Shown here: positions 54,776 to 64,000 of the stretch, one piece after another
Position numbering within the stretch: position 1 is the first letter of the stretch
How the letters are laid out: each line of letters opens with the position of its first letter
Source of the DNA: Fidelibacterota bacterium
Lineage (GTDB): Bacteria; Fidelibacterota; Marinisomatia; SCGC-AAA003-L08; TS1B11
DNA: 64,000 nt
NCBI GenBank assembly: GCA_020354025.1
Contig: CP070638.1
Location: 2,716,578-2,780,577 of the forward strand
Direction: 5' to 3'
The notes under the pieces: generated by a model
The model's input: only the letters and a program-made list of their open reading frames with translations
Told to the model about the DNA's origin: nothing
The model's database searches: none
Made by a program: the position numbers and the translations under genes

Positions 54776-56646
54776 GTGATTCGGAACAAGTCGTCATTGG
54801 CCTGGCGGGTCATATTGATCACGGCAAGACCGCTTTGGTCCAGGCCCTCACCGGGGTGGATACCGACACCCAGGCGGAGGAAAAGCGCCGGGGGATGACC
54901 ATAGACATAGGCTTTGCCTTCCTCACCGAGGCCATAACGCTGGTGGATGTGCCCGGACATGACCGTTTCGTCAAGAACATGGTAAGGGGCGTGGCGGGGG
55001 TTCACCTGGGCCTCCTGGTGGTGGCCGCGGACGACGGGGTTATGCCCCAGACAAGGGAACACGTCCAAATACTAAAGTTTCTGGGAGTACCACGGCTATG
55101 TACCGCGCTGAGTAAGATAGACCTGGTAGAGGAGGCGTGGCTGGATCTGGTTGAAGACGATATTCGCAAGCTGCTGGCCGGAACCCCTTACGAGAACAGT
55201 CCGATAGTGCGGGTATCAGGGGAAACCGCCGCTGGGCTTGAGATGCTGCGGGAGACGCTGATCCAGGAGGCGAGCCTAGTACCATCCTGGGAAGACCGGG
55301 GCTTTTTCCGTTTGCCCATCGACCGGGTTTTCAGCCTCAAGGGCTTCGGGACCATTGTAACGGGTACCGTGATCAGCGGCGGTATGGCGTCGGGAGATCC
55401 CCTTGAACTGCTGCCGGGGAGGCAACCAGTGAAGCTACGGGGGTTCCAGAGCCACGGTGAGAAAGTATCCCGGGTAGCGCTTGGCGACCGGGCTGCCCTG
55501 AATGTTAGCAATCTCTCCATGGCAGAGCTGAGGCGCGGGGAGCAGCTGGCCACGCCGGGTTACGTAGCGACTCCCAAAGCCTTGGGCGTCGAGATCAGCC
55601 TGCTAGATGACGCATCACCTCTCCCCCATAACCATCCCGTCCGGGTGAATGTGGGCACGGCCGAGGTAATGGCCAGGCTAAAGTTGCCTACGACCGGTAG
55701 ACTTCAGCCAGGCGGACGGACCGGGGCGGTACTGGAGCTGCAGGCAGCGGTGCCGGCGGTTGTCGGTGACCGATTTATCCTGAGGAGCTTCTCACCCATC
55801 ACCACCATTGGTGGCGGGACCGTCATTGATGTGGAGCTGCCCCCGCGCTGGCAAGCACGAAAGAAGTGGGTGACCAAGTTGGCGGCGATGGAAGGGGATC
55901 GGATAGGGGCGATCATCGAGAGCCGGGAGGCACGACCTTTTACGCTCGAGTCGCTATCCCGCCGGTGTAGTATGTCCGAGGCCAGAATCCGCGACCTACT
56001 CCCGCCGGAAACATTGCACTCAGGCCGGACCGGAGATCCCTGGCTGCTTACCCCCTCCCAGGCCGAGGCCCTTAACAGTCAGATATTTTCCGTCCTGGAA
56101 GCCTATCACCAGGCAAATCCCTACAGCCGGGGAGCCAACCGCGAGTTTATCCGGCAGAAAGTAGATGGGGATGATCGCTTCCTGGAGCAGTGGTTGAAAG
56201 ACATGGTTGCCAGCGGACGGTTGCAGGTTGAGGGTGAAACCTGGCGCCTACCCACGTTCTCCATAGATCTTTCACAGTCTGATGAGGCCACCCTGAACCG
56301 GCTGGTCGAGGTTGTTAAGGCCCAAGGATTTGAGACCGAATACGTGGAGGCTCTGGCCGCTCACCTCAATACACCGGTGGAACAATTCCAGATCCTCTGC
56401 GCGCTGGCCGAAGACCATGGTGAGCTAGTGCGAGTGAATCAGCGAATATTGTTTCATCGGCAGACTATACAGAAGCTCGTTACGGCGGTGGAGCGGCACT
56501 TCCAACAGCACCGTGAGCTGACCGTTGCCGATGTTAAAGCCCTCACCGGCACTACCCGGAAGTACTCCGTACCGCTGCTGGAGTACCTGGACCGTAACGG
56601 CCATACCGTACGAGTGGGCGATAAACGGGTGAGGCCTGATGGATGA
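54772..56646 (+). CDS. selB: Selenocysteine-specific elongation factor
   Basis: The 624-residue GTPase carries Sec-tRNA(Sec) to UGA codons that precede a SECIS hairpin. GTPase motifs: [10 protein letters not shown] at 11, DVPGHDRFV at 60, SKIDLV at about 112. EF-Tu-like domains II and III follow, and the C-terminal winged-helix repeats (from about 400) should bind the SECIS mRNA element. The length is normal. With selA upstream it makes UGA decoding very likely in this organism. Confidence 0.96.
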   Translation: MSDSEQVVIGLAGHIDHGKTALVQALTGVDTDTQAEEKRRGMTIDIGFAFLTEAITLVDVPGHDRFVKNMVRGVAGVHLGLLVVAADDGVMPQTREHVQILKFLGVPRLCTALSKIDLVEEAWLDLVEDDIRKLLAGTPYENSPIVRVSGETAAGLEMLRETLIQEASLVPSWEDRGFFRLPIDRVFSLKGFGTIVTGTVISGGMASGDPLELLPGRQPVKLRGFQSHGEKVSRVALGDRAALNVSNLSMAELRRGEQLATPGYVATPKALGVEISLLDDASPLPHNHPVRVNVGTAEVMARLKLPTTGRLQPGGRTGAVLELQAAVPAVVGDRFILRSFSPITTIGGGTVIDVELPPRWQARKKWVTKLAAMEGDRIGAIIESREARPFTLESLSRRCSMSEARIRDLLPPETLHSGRTGDPWLLTPSQAEALNSQIFSVLEAYHQANPYSRGANREFIRQKVDGDDRFLEQWLKDMVASGRLQVEGETWRLPTFSIDLSQSDEATLNRLVEVVKAQGFETEYVEALAAHLNTPVEQFQILCALAEDHGELVRVNQRILFHRQTIQKLVTAVERHFQQHRELTVADVKALTGTTRKYSVPLLEYLDRNGHTVRVGDKRVRPDG

Positions 56647-56718
56647 AAAGGACAGAGACTGAGACGTCGCACTCCGAGAACTCCAGGGCAATAGAAATTT
56701 TGAGCATAAGGCCTACAC

Positions 56719-59355
56719 TTGGCAGCTAAGGAAACAACAAAAGAAGGGAGTCCTCGCTCCACTCCCCTGATGCGTCAGTACCGGGAAGCCAAGAAGGCCC
56801 ACCCCGACGCCATCATGCTGTTCCGTATGGGGGACTTCTACGAGACCTTCGACGAGGACGCTAAGATCGCCTCGGAGGTTTTGGGGATCGCCCTGACCAA
56901 GCGTTCCAACAAGGGGCGCTCGAGCAAGCCTGGCCCCGCTTCCTACGTGCCCCTGGCCGGTTTCCCCCACCACGCCCTGGATAGCTACCTTCATAAGCTC
57001 CTGTCCGCCAGCTACAAGGTCGCCATATGCGAACAGGTGGAGGATCCCAAGCTGGCTAAGGGCATCGTCAAGCGGAAGGTGGTGGAGGTAGTCACCCCCG
57101 GCACCGCCCTGGCGGAGAAATATTTAGAACGGGGGGAGAACAATTTCCTGGCAGGTGTCTACGTCCAGGGAGATAATACCGGCCTGGCCTTCCTGGACAA
57201 CTCCACAGGTGAGTTCTTCCTGGAAGAGATGGCATCCAACGAGCTAGCTGAGCGCATGGAGCGCTACCAACCCGCAGAAATTCTATTGGCGGAGAGTCAG
57301 TTGGATGCTGTTAAACCACTTTTGGGATTGACCGAGATCCTCATTACGCCCTACCAGGACTGGATCGCTGAAATTGAAAACGCCACCCACGAACTCACGG
57401 AGCATTTCGGAACTACATCACTCAAGGGATTCGGCATCGAGGGATACCCTCTGGGCATATCGGCCGCGGGAGCTATTATTCACTACATCCACCAGAACCG
57501 TCCAGGGCCTAAGCCACATATCTCCGCCCTAAGGGCTGTCCAGGATGAGAAGTATATGGGCCTGGACAGCTTCACCGTTCGGAACCTGGAGCTGTTCCAA
57601 TCCCTAGCCACTCAGGGGACTCACGGTACCCTTATCAGTGTCATTGACAGGACCCGCACCGCACCCGGCTCGCGTCTTCTCAAGCAGTGGCTCAGGGCAC
57701 CCCTGCAGGACCGGGAAGCTATAGAAGAGCGGCTGTGCCGGGTGGAGGAACTGGTCGAGGATGGGCAGCTCCGGGATGACCTGCGGAATCTGCTGCAGGG
57801 CAGCAGTGATCTGGAGCGTATCCTAGGGCGCATCGCCGCAGGCCGGGCTAGCCCCAGGGATGTGGCTAACCTGGCTACCAGCCTGGAGATCATTGGCGGT
57901 GTGCGTCAGTGGGTGCAGGAGCGAAAATCCCCCGCAATGAACCACCTGGTAGAGCGCCTCCATGATACTGAAGAATTGATCCAGCTTATACGCAAGGCCC
58001 TGGTTGAGAATCCGCCCATTAATATTGCCAAAGGGGGCTATATCCGTGAGGCCTTTAATACGGAACTGGACGAGCTGCGACAACTGGCGCAAAGCGGCAA
58101 ATCGTGGATTACCGACCTACGGGAAAAAGAACGCCAGCGTACTGGGATACCCAGCCTGAAGATCGGTTATAATAATGTGTTCGGTTACTACCTGGAGGTC
58201 ACCAGAACACACCAGGACAAAGTGCCAGAAGACTACATCCGCAAGCAAACACTGGTCAACGCCGAGCGATACATCACTCCGGAGCTGAAGGAATACGAGG
58301 AGAAAGTATTGACGGCGGAGGAAAAGATTGAGGCACTGGAAAGAGAGCTTTTCAACGCCCTGCAGAAACAGATACTGGCTGAAGCCCGACAGATCCAAGA
58401 GAATGCCCGAATCCTGGCGATGGTGGATGTTGCCGCCGACCTGGCCGAAGTGGCGGTGCGTAACAACTATACGCGACCGGTGCTGGAGGATGAGCCCGTT
58501 ATAATCCTGAAGGATTCCCGCCATCCGGTGGTTGAAATCCTACTCCCGCTGGGCGAACGGTTCACGCCAAACGACCTGGAGATGGACCCAAAGACGAACC
58601 AGATCCATATTATTACCGGGCCCAACATGTCCGGTAAGAGCACATATCTTCGACAGGTGGGACTGGTGGTAGTACTGGCCCAGATGGGCTCTTTCGTACC
58701 AGCAGGAATGGCCCGCATCGGTATTATTGACCGGGTTTTTACCCGGGTGGGCGCCAGCGACAACCTGGCCGGTGGTGAGAGCACCTTCCTGGTTGAAATG
58801 GTGGAAACAGCAAATATTCTGAACAACGCCTCTTCCCGGAGCCTGGTCCTGCTGGATGAAATCGGTCGCGGCACCTCCACTTACGATGGACTTTCCATTG
58901 CCTGGGCGGTGACCGAGTATGTCCACCAAAATCCTCAGATAGCCGCTAAAACCCTTTTCGCCACCCACTTCCACGAGTTGGTATCGCTGGCGGATGCCCT
59001 CCCCCTGGTAAAGAATTTCAACGTGGCGGTTCGTGAGCATGGACAGGAGGTGGTCTTCCTGCGTAAGATTGTACCTGGCGGAGCTGACCGGAGCTACGGT
59101 ATTCACGTGGCACAGATGGCTGGCCTCCCACCACAAGTTATCAGGCGAGCTGGCGAAATACTGGCCACACTGACCGATCAGGACAGGCGGCCAACCGCAG
59201 TTGAAGTTCATCCAGAAGATAAAACCCAGATCGATCTGTTTGAAGCCCGGGAACAAGCGCTCCGCACCGACTTTGAACAGATTGACATCGATACCCTGGC
59301 ACCTATTGAGGCGTTGAACCTGTTGGACCAACTGAAGAAAAAGCACGGCCTATGA
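56719..59355 (+). CDS. mutS: DNA mismatch repair protein MutS
   Basis: The 878-residue protein recognises mismatches. The mismatch-binding Phe-x-Glu motif is in MGDFYETF at about 35. The core, lever and clamp follow, then the ATPase with GPNMSGKST at about 635, LLDEIGRGTSTYDG at about 712, and the ATHFHEL region. The length and order are typical. The start is TTG at 56719 preceded by AAGG; an ATG at 56770 lies ahead of the conserved domain and is an alternative. mutL is not in the window. Confidence 0.95.
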   Translation: MAAKETTKEGSPRSTPLMRQYREAKKAHPDAIMLFRMGDFYETFDEDAKIASEVLGIALTKRSNKGRSSKPGPASYVPLAGFPHHALDSYLHKLLSASYKVAICEQVEDPKLAKGIVKRKVVEVVTPGTALAEKYLERGENNFLAGVYVQGDNTGLAFLDNSTGEFFLEEMASNELAERMERYQPAEILLAESQLDAVKPLLGLTEILITPYQDWIAEIENATHELTEHFGTTSLKGFGIEGYPLGISAAGAIIHYIHQNRPGPKPHISALRAVQDEKYMGLDSFTVRNLELFQSLATQGTHGTLISVIDRTRTAPGSRLLKQWLRAPLQDREAIEERLCRVEELVEDGQLRDDLRNLLQGSSDLERILGRIAAGRASPRDVANLATSLEIIGGVRQWVQERKSPAMNHLVERLHDTEELIQLIRKALVENPPINIAKGGYIREAFNTELDELRQLAQSGKSWITDLREKERQRTGIPSLKIGYNNVFGYYLEVTRTHQDKVPEDYIRKQTLVNAERYITPELKEYEEKVLTAEEKIEALERELFNALQKQILAEARQIQENARILAMVDVAADLAEVAVRNNYTRPVLEDEPVIILKDSRHPVVEILLPLGERFTPNDLEMDPKTNQIHIITGPNMSGKSTYLRQVGLVVVLAQMGSFVPAGMARIGIIDRVFTRVGASDNLAGGESTFLVEMVETANILNNASSRSLVLLDEIGRGTSTYDGLSIAWAVTEYVHQNPQIAAKTLFATHFHELVSLADALPLVKNFNVAVREHGQEVVFLRKIVPGGADRSYGIHVAQMAGLPPQVIRRAGEILATLTDQDRRPTAVEVHPEDKTQIDLFEAREQALRTDFEQIDIDTLAPIEALNLLDQLKKKHGL

Positions 59356-59514
59356 TAACGCCGTCTCGAAGAGCCCCGAGTTATGGTTCCGAAGAGATTC
59401 ATGCGTTCAATTTCCCGACGGCCCTGGCCTCCCGGCGGTTTGGATCAGGTTTCGCACATCGCTCCTCCCTCTTCTCTATTCGATTACTTACTGCTACCCA
59501 TCTACGCCAGAGCT

Positions 59515-60555
59515 ATGCCGTATAATCTGTTAGGTTCGCCGTGGCGATGCCGAGGTCTGTTGCTGCTACTGTTGCTGCCACTTTCGCTGTCTGGTCAGGC
59601 AAAATACGCCGGGGAGCTGTTCGAATTTCCCGGTGACGCCCGAAGTGTGGGTATGGGTGGCAGCGGCGTGAGCAGTACACATGAGGCCGCAACCGGTTTT
59701 TACAACCCGGCGCTGGTGGGGCAGCTCCATCAACCCAGCCTGACGCTGGCTCACCGAGAACAGTTCGGCGGTGTGGTAAGCGCCGATCTCGCAGCGATAA
59801 GCTTCAAGCGTTCCTCAGATCTGGCGGTTCACCTCGGCCTGGTTCGGCGCGGGGTGGATGATATCCCCGACACGCGCTTTGCCCTGGACGACCGGGATGG
59901 GGATGGGGAGCTGGATGACGATGAACGCCTAATCGCTGACAGCATTCGCTATTTTAACCAACGGGAATGGGGAATTCTGCTATCAGTAGCCCGGAAAAAC
60001 CAGACGGGCTGGTGCTGGGGCGCCAGCGCAAAGCTGATAGGGCAATGGCTGGCCGGGGAACTGGGCCTGGGCATGGGATTTGATCTCGGTCTCTGGCGTG
60101 CTTTTGGACAAAGTCTTTCACTCGGCGTGATGCTTCAGGATATCACCACCACCCAGATCCACTGGAGTACTGGCAGATGGGAAACGACAGCGCCCAGGCT
60201 AACCACCGGGTTTAGATGGGCTTTTTCCCTGCCACTGATCCGTCGTGCGGTTGCTATCGAGGGGGAGCTCACCAGCCGTCTAGATGGCCGACGCCTAGAG
60301 CGGTTCGTTGACCTAGGGCCTGTCAGTGTGATGGCCTCTCTGGGCTTTGAGCTAGCCCTCACGGAGAACCTGCGCCTGCGTGCCGGCAGTGCCACTCTGT
60401 ACCCCTTTACCCTGGGAGCCGGGTTAAGATTCAGGCCTTTCAGCCTGGACTATGCTTACATCGGTGACACACAGGCCGGGATTTTCGAGCCTACACACCA
60501 GCTCTCCATTAACCTGTTCCTGGAAACGCTGCGCACATTCCTTGAAACCGAGTGA
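59515..60555 (+). CDS. PorV/PorQ-like outer-membrane protein with acidic loop
   Basis: The 346-residue exported protein starts at the ATG at 59515, whose signal peptide (RGLLLLLLLPLSLSGQA) follows; the frame is open further upstream without a signal. It has the PorV opening FPGDARSVGMGGSGVSSTHEAATGFYNPALV and strands to the end (SINLFLETLRTF). A Asp-rich loop at about 122-135 (DDRDGDGELDDDER) resembles a calcium-binding EF-hand loop. It stands alone, far from sprA. Confidence 0.8.
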   Translation: MPYNLLGSPWRCRGLLLLLLLPLSLSGQAKYAGELFEFPGDARSVGMGGSGVSSTHEAATGFYNPALVGQLHQPSLTLAHREQFGGVVSADLAAISFKRSSDLAVHLGLVRRGVDDIPDTRFALDDRDGDGELDDDERLIADSIRYFNQREWGILLSVARKNQTGWCWGASAKLIGQWLAGELGLGMGFDLGLWRAFGQSLSLGVMLQDITTTQIHWSTGRWETTAPRLTTGFRWAFSLPLIRRAVAIEGELTSRLDGRRLERFVDLGPVSVMASLGFELALTENLRLRAGSATLYPFTLGAGLRFRPFSLDYAYIGDTQAGIFEPTHQLSINLFLETLRTFLETE

Positions 60556-60697
60556 TTCCATATAAAATATCGACCTAGTGGAGCTGCTGGATGACAGCAG
60601 GCTCTATCTTTTAATATTTTAATGGCTTATCAACATAGTATCATTGATTATTCACGCAGAACGTATTAGTTTCTGACCCTGAATTTGAGCGGTTATC

Positions 60698-61573
60698 GTG
60701 GTTAAAAGCATGACAGGATTCGGCCAGAGCCAGATCACTCGTGACGGGGTGACCGTCTCCACCGACATCCAATGCCTGAACAGCCGGTTCTTTGACCTGG
60801 CCGCGAGAATGCCCCGGACAATGCAGAAATGGGAAACTCAAATACGCCAGGTGGCCCAGGAAGTCCTGACCAGGGGCAAGGTTAATCTCATAGCAGTGGT
60901 TTCTATCGAAGGGGAGACCGACACCGCTATCCGGCTTAACCGTGCCCGGCTGCGCCAGTATCAGGAGCTTTTCAGGCAGATACAAGACGAGCTGGCACTG
61001 CCGGAAGGCCCTTCGTTCTCACATTACACTGCTATTGACGATATCGTTGAGGTAGAGGAGACGAACCGGGAAGACCTGCTGCGGGAGCTGTTGATGGAAA
61101 CCCTGACAATGGCCTTGGCAGGGGTGCAGGAGATGCGACAGGCTGAGGGCGCTAATTTAGCCGCCGACCTGATGACGCGCCTGGACGTGGTACAGGAGGA
61201 GAATGATACTATTGAACAGCTGGCTGGCGAGCACCGTATCGGAGACCTGGAACGCTATGGCAGCCGAATCCGGGAACTGTTAGACGGCGTACCCGTTGAT
61301 GAAGGACGGCTGCTCCAGGAAGTGGCTATAATGGCTGACAAGCGGGATATTACCGAAGAGTGTACCAGAATCAAGAGCCATCTGGAACTGTTTCGGTCAT
61401 ATATTGATGACGATGATGATACCGGCAAACGATTGGGATTTCTCCTTCAGGAGATGGGTCGCGAAGTGAATACAATAGGAGCAAAGACCGACCATATCGA
61501 TATCAGTCATGCTGCGGTACGGATGAAGAACGAGCTGGAAAAAATTCGCGAACAGGTACAGAATATTTTATGA
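60698..61573 (+). CDS. YicC-family endoribonuclease-like protein
   Basis: The 291-residue protein opens with VKSMTGFGQ, the YicC signature, and ends with the conserved ETNTIGAKTDHIDISH-like segment (REVNTIGAKTDHIDISHAAVRMKNELEKIREQ). Members are reported RNA-cleaving stress proteins. The start is GTG at 60698, since MxKSMTGFG is the family N-terminus. It overlaps gmk by 4 bp. Confidence 0.93.
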   Translation: MVKSMTGFGQSQITRDGVTVSTDIQCLNSRFFDLAARMPRTMQKWETQIRQVAQEVLTRGKVNLIAVVSIEGETDTAIRLNRARLRQYQELFRQIQDELALPEGPSFSHYTAIDDIVEVEETNREDLLRELLMETLTMALAGVQEMRQAEGANLAADLMTRLDVVQEENDTIEQLAGEHRIGDLERYGSRIRELLDGVPVDEGRLLQEVAIMADKRDITEECTRIKSHLELFRSYIDDDDDTGKRLGFLLQEMGREVNTIGAKTDHIDISHAAVRMKNELEKIREQVQNIL

Positions 61574-62130
61574 GGAAGGGTCTCCTCGTGGTCATAAGCG
61601 CGCCATCGGGTGTGGGGAAAACGACCATCTGTAAACAGCTCATGGCGGCTCATCCTGACTGGCGCTTTTCAGTTTCCGTTACTACCAGGCCTCCGAGATT
61701 CGACGAGACCAACGAAAAGGACTATACCTTTATTTCCAACGAACTGTTTGAAAAATATATCTCCGATGGCAAGTTGGCAGAGTGGGAATTGGTGCATGGC
61801 CATCGGTATGGTACCCTGCGCTCCACCTTGGAGGAGGTCCTGGATAAGGGAGAAATCCTACTGCTGGAGGTGGATGTCAAAGGCGGCGCCAACATCAAGC
61901 GACAATTCCCGGATGATACCATCGCCGTCTTCATCGATCCGCCGGACCTAGAGACTCTCATCCAGCGGTTAGAAGACCGAGGGACCGAGAGCCAGGCCGT
62001 AATGGAGCAGCGGCTGGCGCGTATACCCGAGGAGCAGGCCTACAAGAAAAATTACGATTACGTCGTGGTCAATGATGACCTTGAACGTGCGGTTAATGCA
62101 GTTGAAAAAGCAATAATGGAGGTGAAATGA
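61570..62130 (+). CDS. gmk: Guanylate kinase
   Basis: The 186-residue kinase turns GMP and ATP into GDP and ADP. SAPSGVGKTTICKQL is the P loop; VSVTTRPPRFDETNEKDYTFIS binds GMP; GHRYGTLRS follows. It has normal length and overlaps both yicC and rpoZ by 4 bp. Confidence 0.96.
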   Translation: MRKGLLVVISAPSGVGKTTICKQLMAAHPDWRFSVSVTTRPPRFDETNEKDYTFISNELFEKYISDGKLAEWELVHGHRYGTLRSTLEEVLDKGEILLLEVDVKGGANIKRQFPDDTIAVFIDPPDLETLIQRLEDRGTESQAVMEQRLARIPEEQAYKKNYDYVVVNDDLERAVNAVEKAIMEVK

Positions 62131-62426
62131 AGGTAGAGACGTTGTCATTCCAGGAGATACTCAGTCATACCCCGGACGTATTCGAGGCGGTGGTTGTTGC
62201 CGGGCATCGGGCGCGGCAGATAAACTCCCGGCGGGTAGCCGAACGGGTAGACTTCGAGGAAGAATATCTCGAAGAGGATTATCAGATAATAACTCCCATT
62301 GATGAGGATGCTTATGTGGAGGAAGAAAAGTCCACCGTCCTGGCAATGGATGATTTCCTGAATGACCGGCTCAATTGGCGCTATTTCGATCCGGATAGCG
62401 AAGAAACTTCGGAGGAATCCGAGTAA
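62127..62426 (+). CDS. rpoZ: RNA polymerase omega subunit
   Basis: The 99-residue protein fits the omega/Rpb6 family, with FEAVVVAGHRARQINSRRVAE as the conserved helix, in the usual position behind gmk. Its acidic C-terminus (EEEYLEEDYQ and SEETSEESE) is longer than in many species but common in FCB groups. Confidence 0.85.
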   Translation: MKVETLSFQEILSHTPDVFEAVVVAGHRARQINSRRVAERVDFEEEYLEEDYQIITPIDEDAYVEEEKSTVLAMDDFLNDRLNWRYFDPDSEETSEESE

Positions 62427-62439
62427 TTCAGCAAGTATC

Positions 62440-63186
62440 ATGTCCCCACCCGTTGATCATGCAGTTTGCTACCTGCGACGTCATCAGGCACTTTACGGAG
62501 ACCAGTTGTCCCTGGACCAACCTATTACACCTGATAAGCCGCTCCGGGCTCACGAGAATGTAGATGAACAAGCAGCGTCCCTGGCCGCCTTTGAGGAGGA
62601 AATCCGCGAATGCAGGAAGTGTACTTTGGAAGCCGCGCGGACCAAATTCGTTTTTGGAGTGGGCAGCCCGGAGGCAGATATGGTCTTTGTAGGGGAAGCC
62701 CCCGGCTATGAGGAGGACCGTCAGGGAGAGCCCTTTGTGGGCAAGGCCGGCAAGCTCCTTGATCGGATTCTGGCGGCCATCCAGCTGTCCCGCCGGGAGG
62801 TTTACATATGCAATATCCTCAAGTGCCGACCACCGAATAACCGCGATCCGCTGGCAGCGGAAGTGAGCCAGTGCCTCCCCTACCTTAAAGAGCAGCTGCG
62901 AATCATACATCCCAAGCTCGTCGTAGCCCTTGGGCGGGTGGCGGCTAAGACCCTGCTAGGAGTGGAAGAGAGTCTCAAGAATATGCGGCAACAGGTGTAC
63001 AACTACGAGGGTGTGGAGTTGCGGGTGACGTACCACACAGCAGCCCTACTACGCAACCCGGCATTGAAGGCCCCGGCCTGGGAAGACTTTCAGGCCATCC
63101 GTGACCGCTATCGGGAGCTGACAGGCCAGCCGCCCATAGAGAGCCAGGGCAAATCCCAATCAGCGGGCAAAAGCACTACCAGCTGA
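62440..63186 (+). CDS. Family-4 uracil-DNA glycosylase
   Basis: The 248-residue enzyme has the four-cysteine iron-sulphur site (ECRKC near residue 62, KC in NILKCRPPNNRDP, QC in VSQCLPYL), motif A FVGEAPGYEEDRQGEPFVG, and motif B TYHTAALLRNP. It removes uracil from DNA. The ATG at 62440 lies 13 bp behind rpoZ; the frame extends into rpoZ but the family start suits this site. dnaB follows after 9 bp. Confidence 0.92.
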   Translation: MSPPVDHAVCYLRRHQALYGDQLSLDQPITPDKPLRAHENVDEQAASLAAFEEEIRECRKCTLEAARTKFVFGVGSPEADMVFVGEAPGYEEDRQGEPFVGKAGKLLDRILAAIQLSRREVYICNILKCRPPNNRDPLAAEVSQCLPYLKEQLRIIHPKLVVALGRVAAKTLLGVEESLKNMRQQVYNYEGVELRVTYHTAALLRNPALKAPAWEDFQAIRDRYRELTGQPPIESQGKSQSAGKSTTS

Positions 63187-63195
63187 GGACCCATT

Positions 63196-64000
63196 ATGGC
63201 TAAAAAAGAGAACGGGGAACTGCGCCTTCCGCCCCAGAACCTGGAAGCCGAACAGGCAGTTCTGGGAGCTATCCTATTGGACCCCAAGGCCCTGGATCGG
63301 GTGTTACCCGTCCTGCCCAAAAACGCCTTTTATAAAGAAGCCCATAACCGCATCTATGACGCTATGCTGGAGCTGCAGAATATAGGGGATCCCGTTGACT
63401 CGGTGACTCTCACTAACCTTCTAGCCAAGCAAGGAATGCTGGAAAAAATTGGCGGCGCATACTATATCACCGGGTTAGTGGAAGAGTTACCATCAGCGGC
63501 CAACGTGGAACACTACGCCGATATCGTCCGTGAAAAGCACATATTAAGGGAGATCATCGACACTGCTTATGAGATGAGCACAGATGCATACGAAGGCCAG
63601 GGAGAACCCAACGAACTGCTGGACTCCGCTGAACATCGTCTCTTTGACCTTCAGCGTCGATCAGCGGGAACGAAGTCGGTAGGTATTGAGCCTATTTTAC
63701 ATAAAAGCCTGACGAAAATCGATAAGCAACATCATGACCGGAAGCTCGGGTACACCGGATTGCCATCAGGTTTCCCTGATCTAGATGACATGACCGACGG
63801 ATTCCAGCCGTCAGACCTTGTCATTCTCGCTGGGCGACCATCCATGGGCAAAACTGCCCTAGCTCTTGGTATCGCACGCAATACTGCCAAGGTTTATGAC
63901 CACAGGGTAGGATTATTCAGTATGGAAATGTCCGAATACCAGGTGGCCCTCCGGCTTATGACGGCTGAAGCCAGGATTGACTCCCACAAGCTACGACGGA
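63196..64000 (+). CDS. dnaB: Replicative DNA helicase DnaB (5' part)
   Basis: The gene is cut by the window end after 268 codons. The N-terminal domain is complete (PPQNLEAEQAVLGAILLDP, then KLIGGAYYITGL-like LEKIGGAYYITGL). The RecA fold starts with TGLPSGFPDLDDMTDGFQPS and Walker A GRPSMGKTALAL. DnaB unwinds DNA at the replication fork as a hexamer. The start is ATG 63196. No intein is visible in the part shown. Confidence 0.95.
   Translation, partial: MAKKENGELRLPPQNLEAEQAVLGAILLDPKALDRVLPVLPKNAFYKEAHNRIYDAMLELQNIGDPVDSVTLTNLLAKQGMLEKIGGAYYITGLVEELPSAANVEHYADIVREKHILREIIDTAYEMSTDAYEGQGEPNELLDSAEHRLFDLQRRSAGTKSVGIEPILHKSLTKIDKQHHDRKLGYTGLPSGFPDLDDMTDGFQPSDLVILAGRPSMGKTALALGIARNTAKVYDHRVGLFSMEMSEYQVALRLMTAEARIDSHKLRR

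Overview
This window looks like a chromosomal segment from an uncultivated Gram-negative bacterium of the FCB group (Fibrobacterota-Chlorobiota-Bacteroidota and relatives such as Marinimicrobia, Calditrichota or KSB1). The evidence is a SprA-type type IX secretion (T9SS) translocon protein of about 2,180 residues, three PorV/PorQ-like outer-membrane proteins, a cargo protein with a T9SS/FlgD-like C-terminal sorting domain, and a glutaminyl cyclase beside SprA. I cannot assign a phylum without a tree. The genes are dense, with many ATGA, TGATG, TTGA and TAATG stop/start overlaps and frequent TTG or GTG starts.

Layout. 1-0.5 kb: an unusual repeat made of 11-bp tandem units and a degenerate 54-bp unit, then tRNA-Phe. 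0.8-3.7 kb: a signalling cassette (REC-HD-GYP regulator, a DHp protein with a decayed ATPase domain, and a REC-histidine kinase). 3.8-16.8 kb: two small unknown ORFs, rdgB, sprA, glutaminyl cyclase, a lipoprotein-like protein, a T9SS cargo candidate and two PorV-like barrels. 16.9-24.1 kb: polysaccharide deacetylase, membrane protein, alkyltransferase-like protein, Asp/Glu racemase, UDG-family protein, an outer-membrane protein, a catalytically degenerate SRAP protein, a prohibitin and DUF503. 24.2-27.4 kb: an M28 peptidase with PDZ domain, a GDPD, and the second copy of the window-start repeat in inverted orientation. 27.8-32.4 kb: OsmC, CoA-transferase, DUF3566, tandem USP, SLC13 transporter. 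32.7-38.7 kb: a five-gene MacAB/TolC-type efflux operon. 38.9-41.9 kb: a YtrA-type GntR/ABC operon plus a Yip1 protein. 42.1-47.1 kb: a CPBP protease, the CCA-adding enzyme, an adenylate cyclase remnant, a secreted protein, and an arsR-arsM pair with a clear operator. 47.7-50.3 kb: rpsP-rimM-trmD-rplS, in which S16 carries a very long acidic tail. 50.5-64 kb: MFS transporter, GAF-HD-GYP, selA-selB, mutS, a PorV-like protein, yicC-gmk-rpoZ, a family-4 UDG, and the start of dnaB.

How the genes work together. SprA, the PorV-like barrels and glutaminyl cyclase fit export and N-terminal maturation of cell-surface proteins. selA/selB show that the organism decodes UGA as selenocysteine, although selD, tRNA-Sec and a selenoprotein are not visible here. 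DNA upkeep is well represented (rdgB, mutS, two UDG-family proteins, an alkyltransferase-like protein, a SRAP homologue). Neither a CRISPR array nor a prophage nor a transposase was seen. The most interesting items are the SRAP protein lacking three of four catalytic residues, the 27-kb-spaced near-identical inverted repeat, the S16 tail, the apparent phosphorelay cassette, and a 17-codon leader ORF overlapping a terminator-like hairpin.
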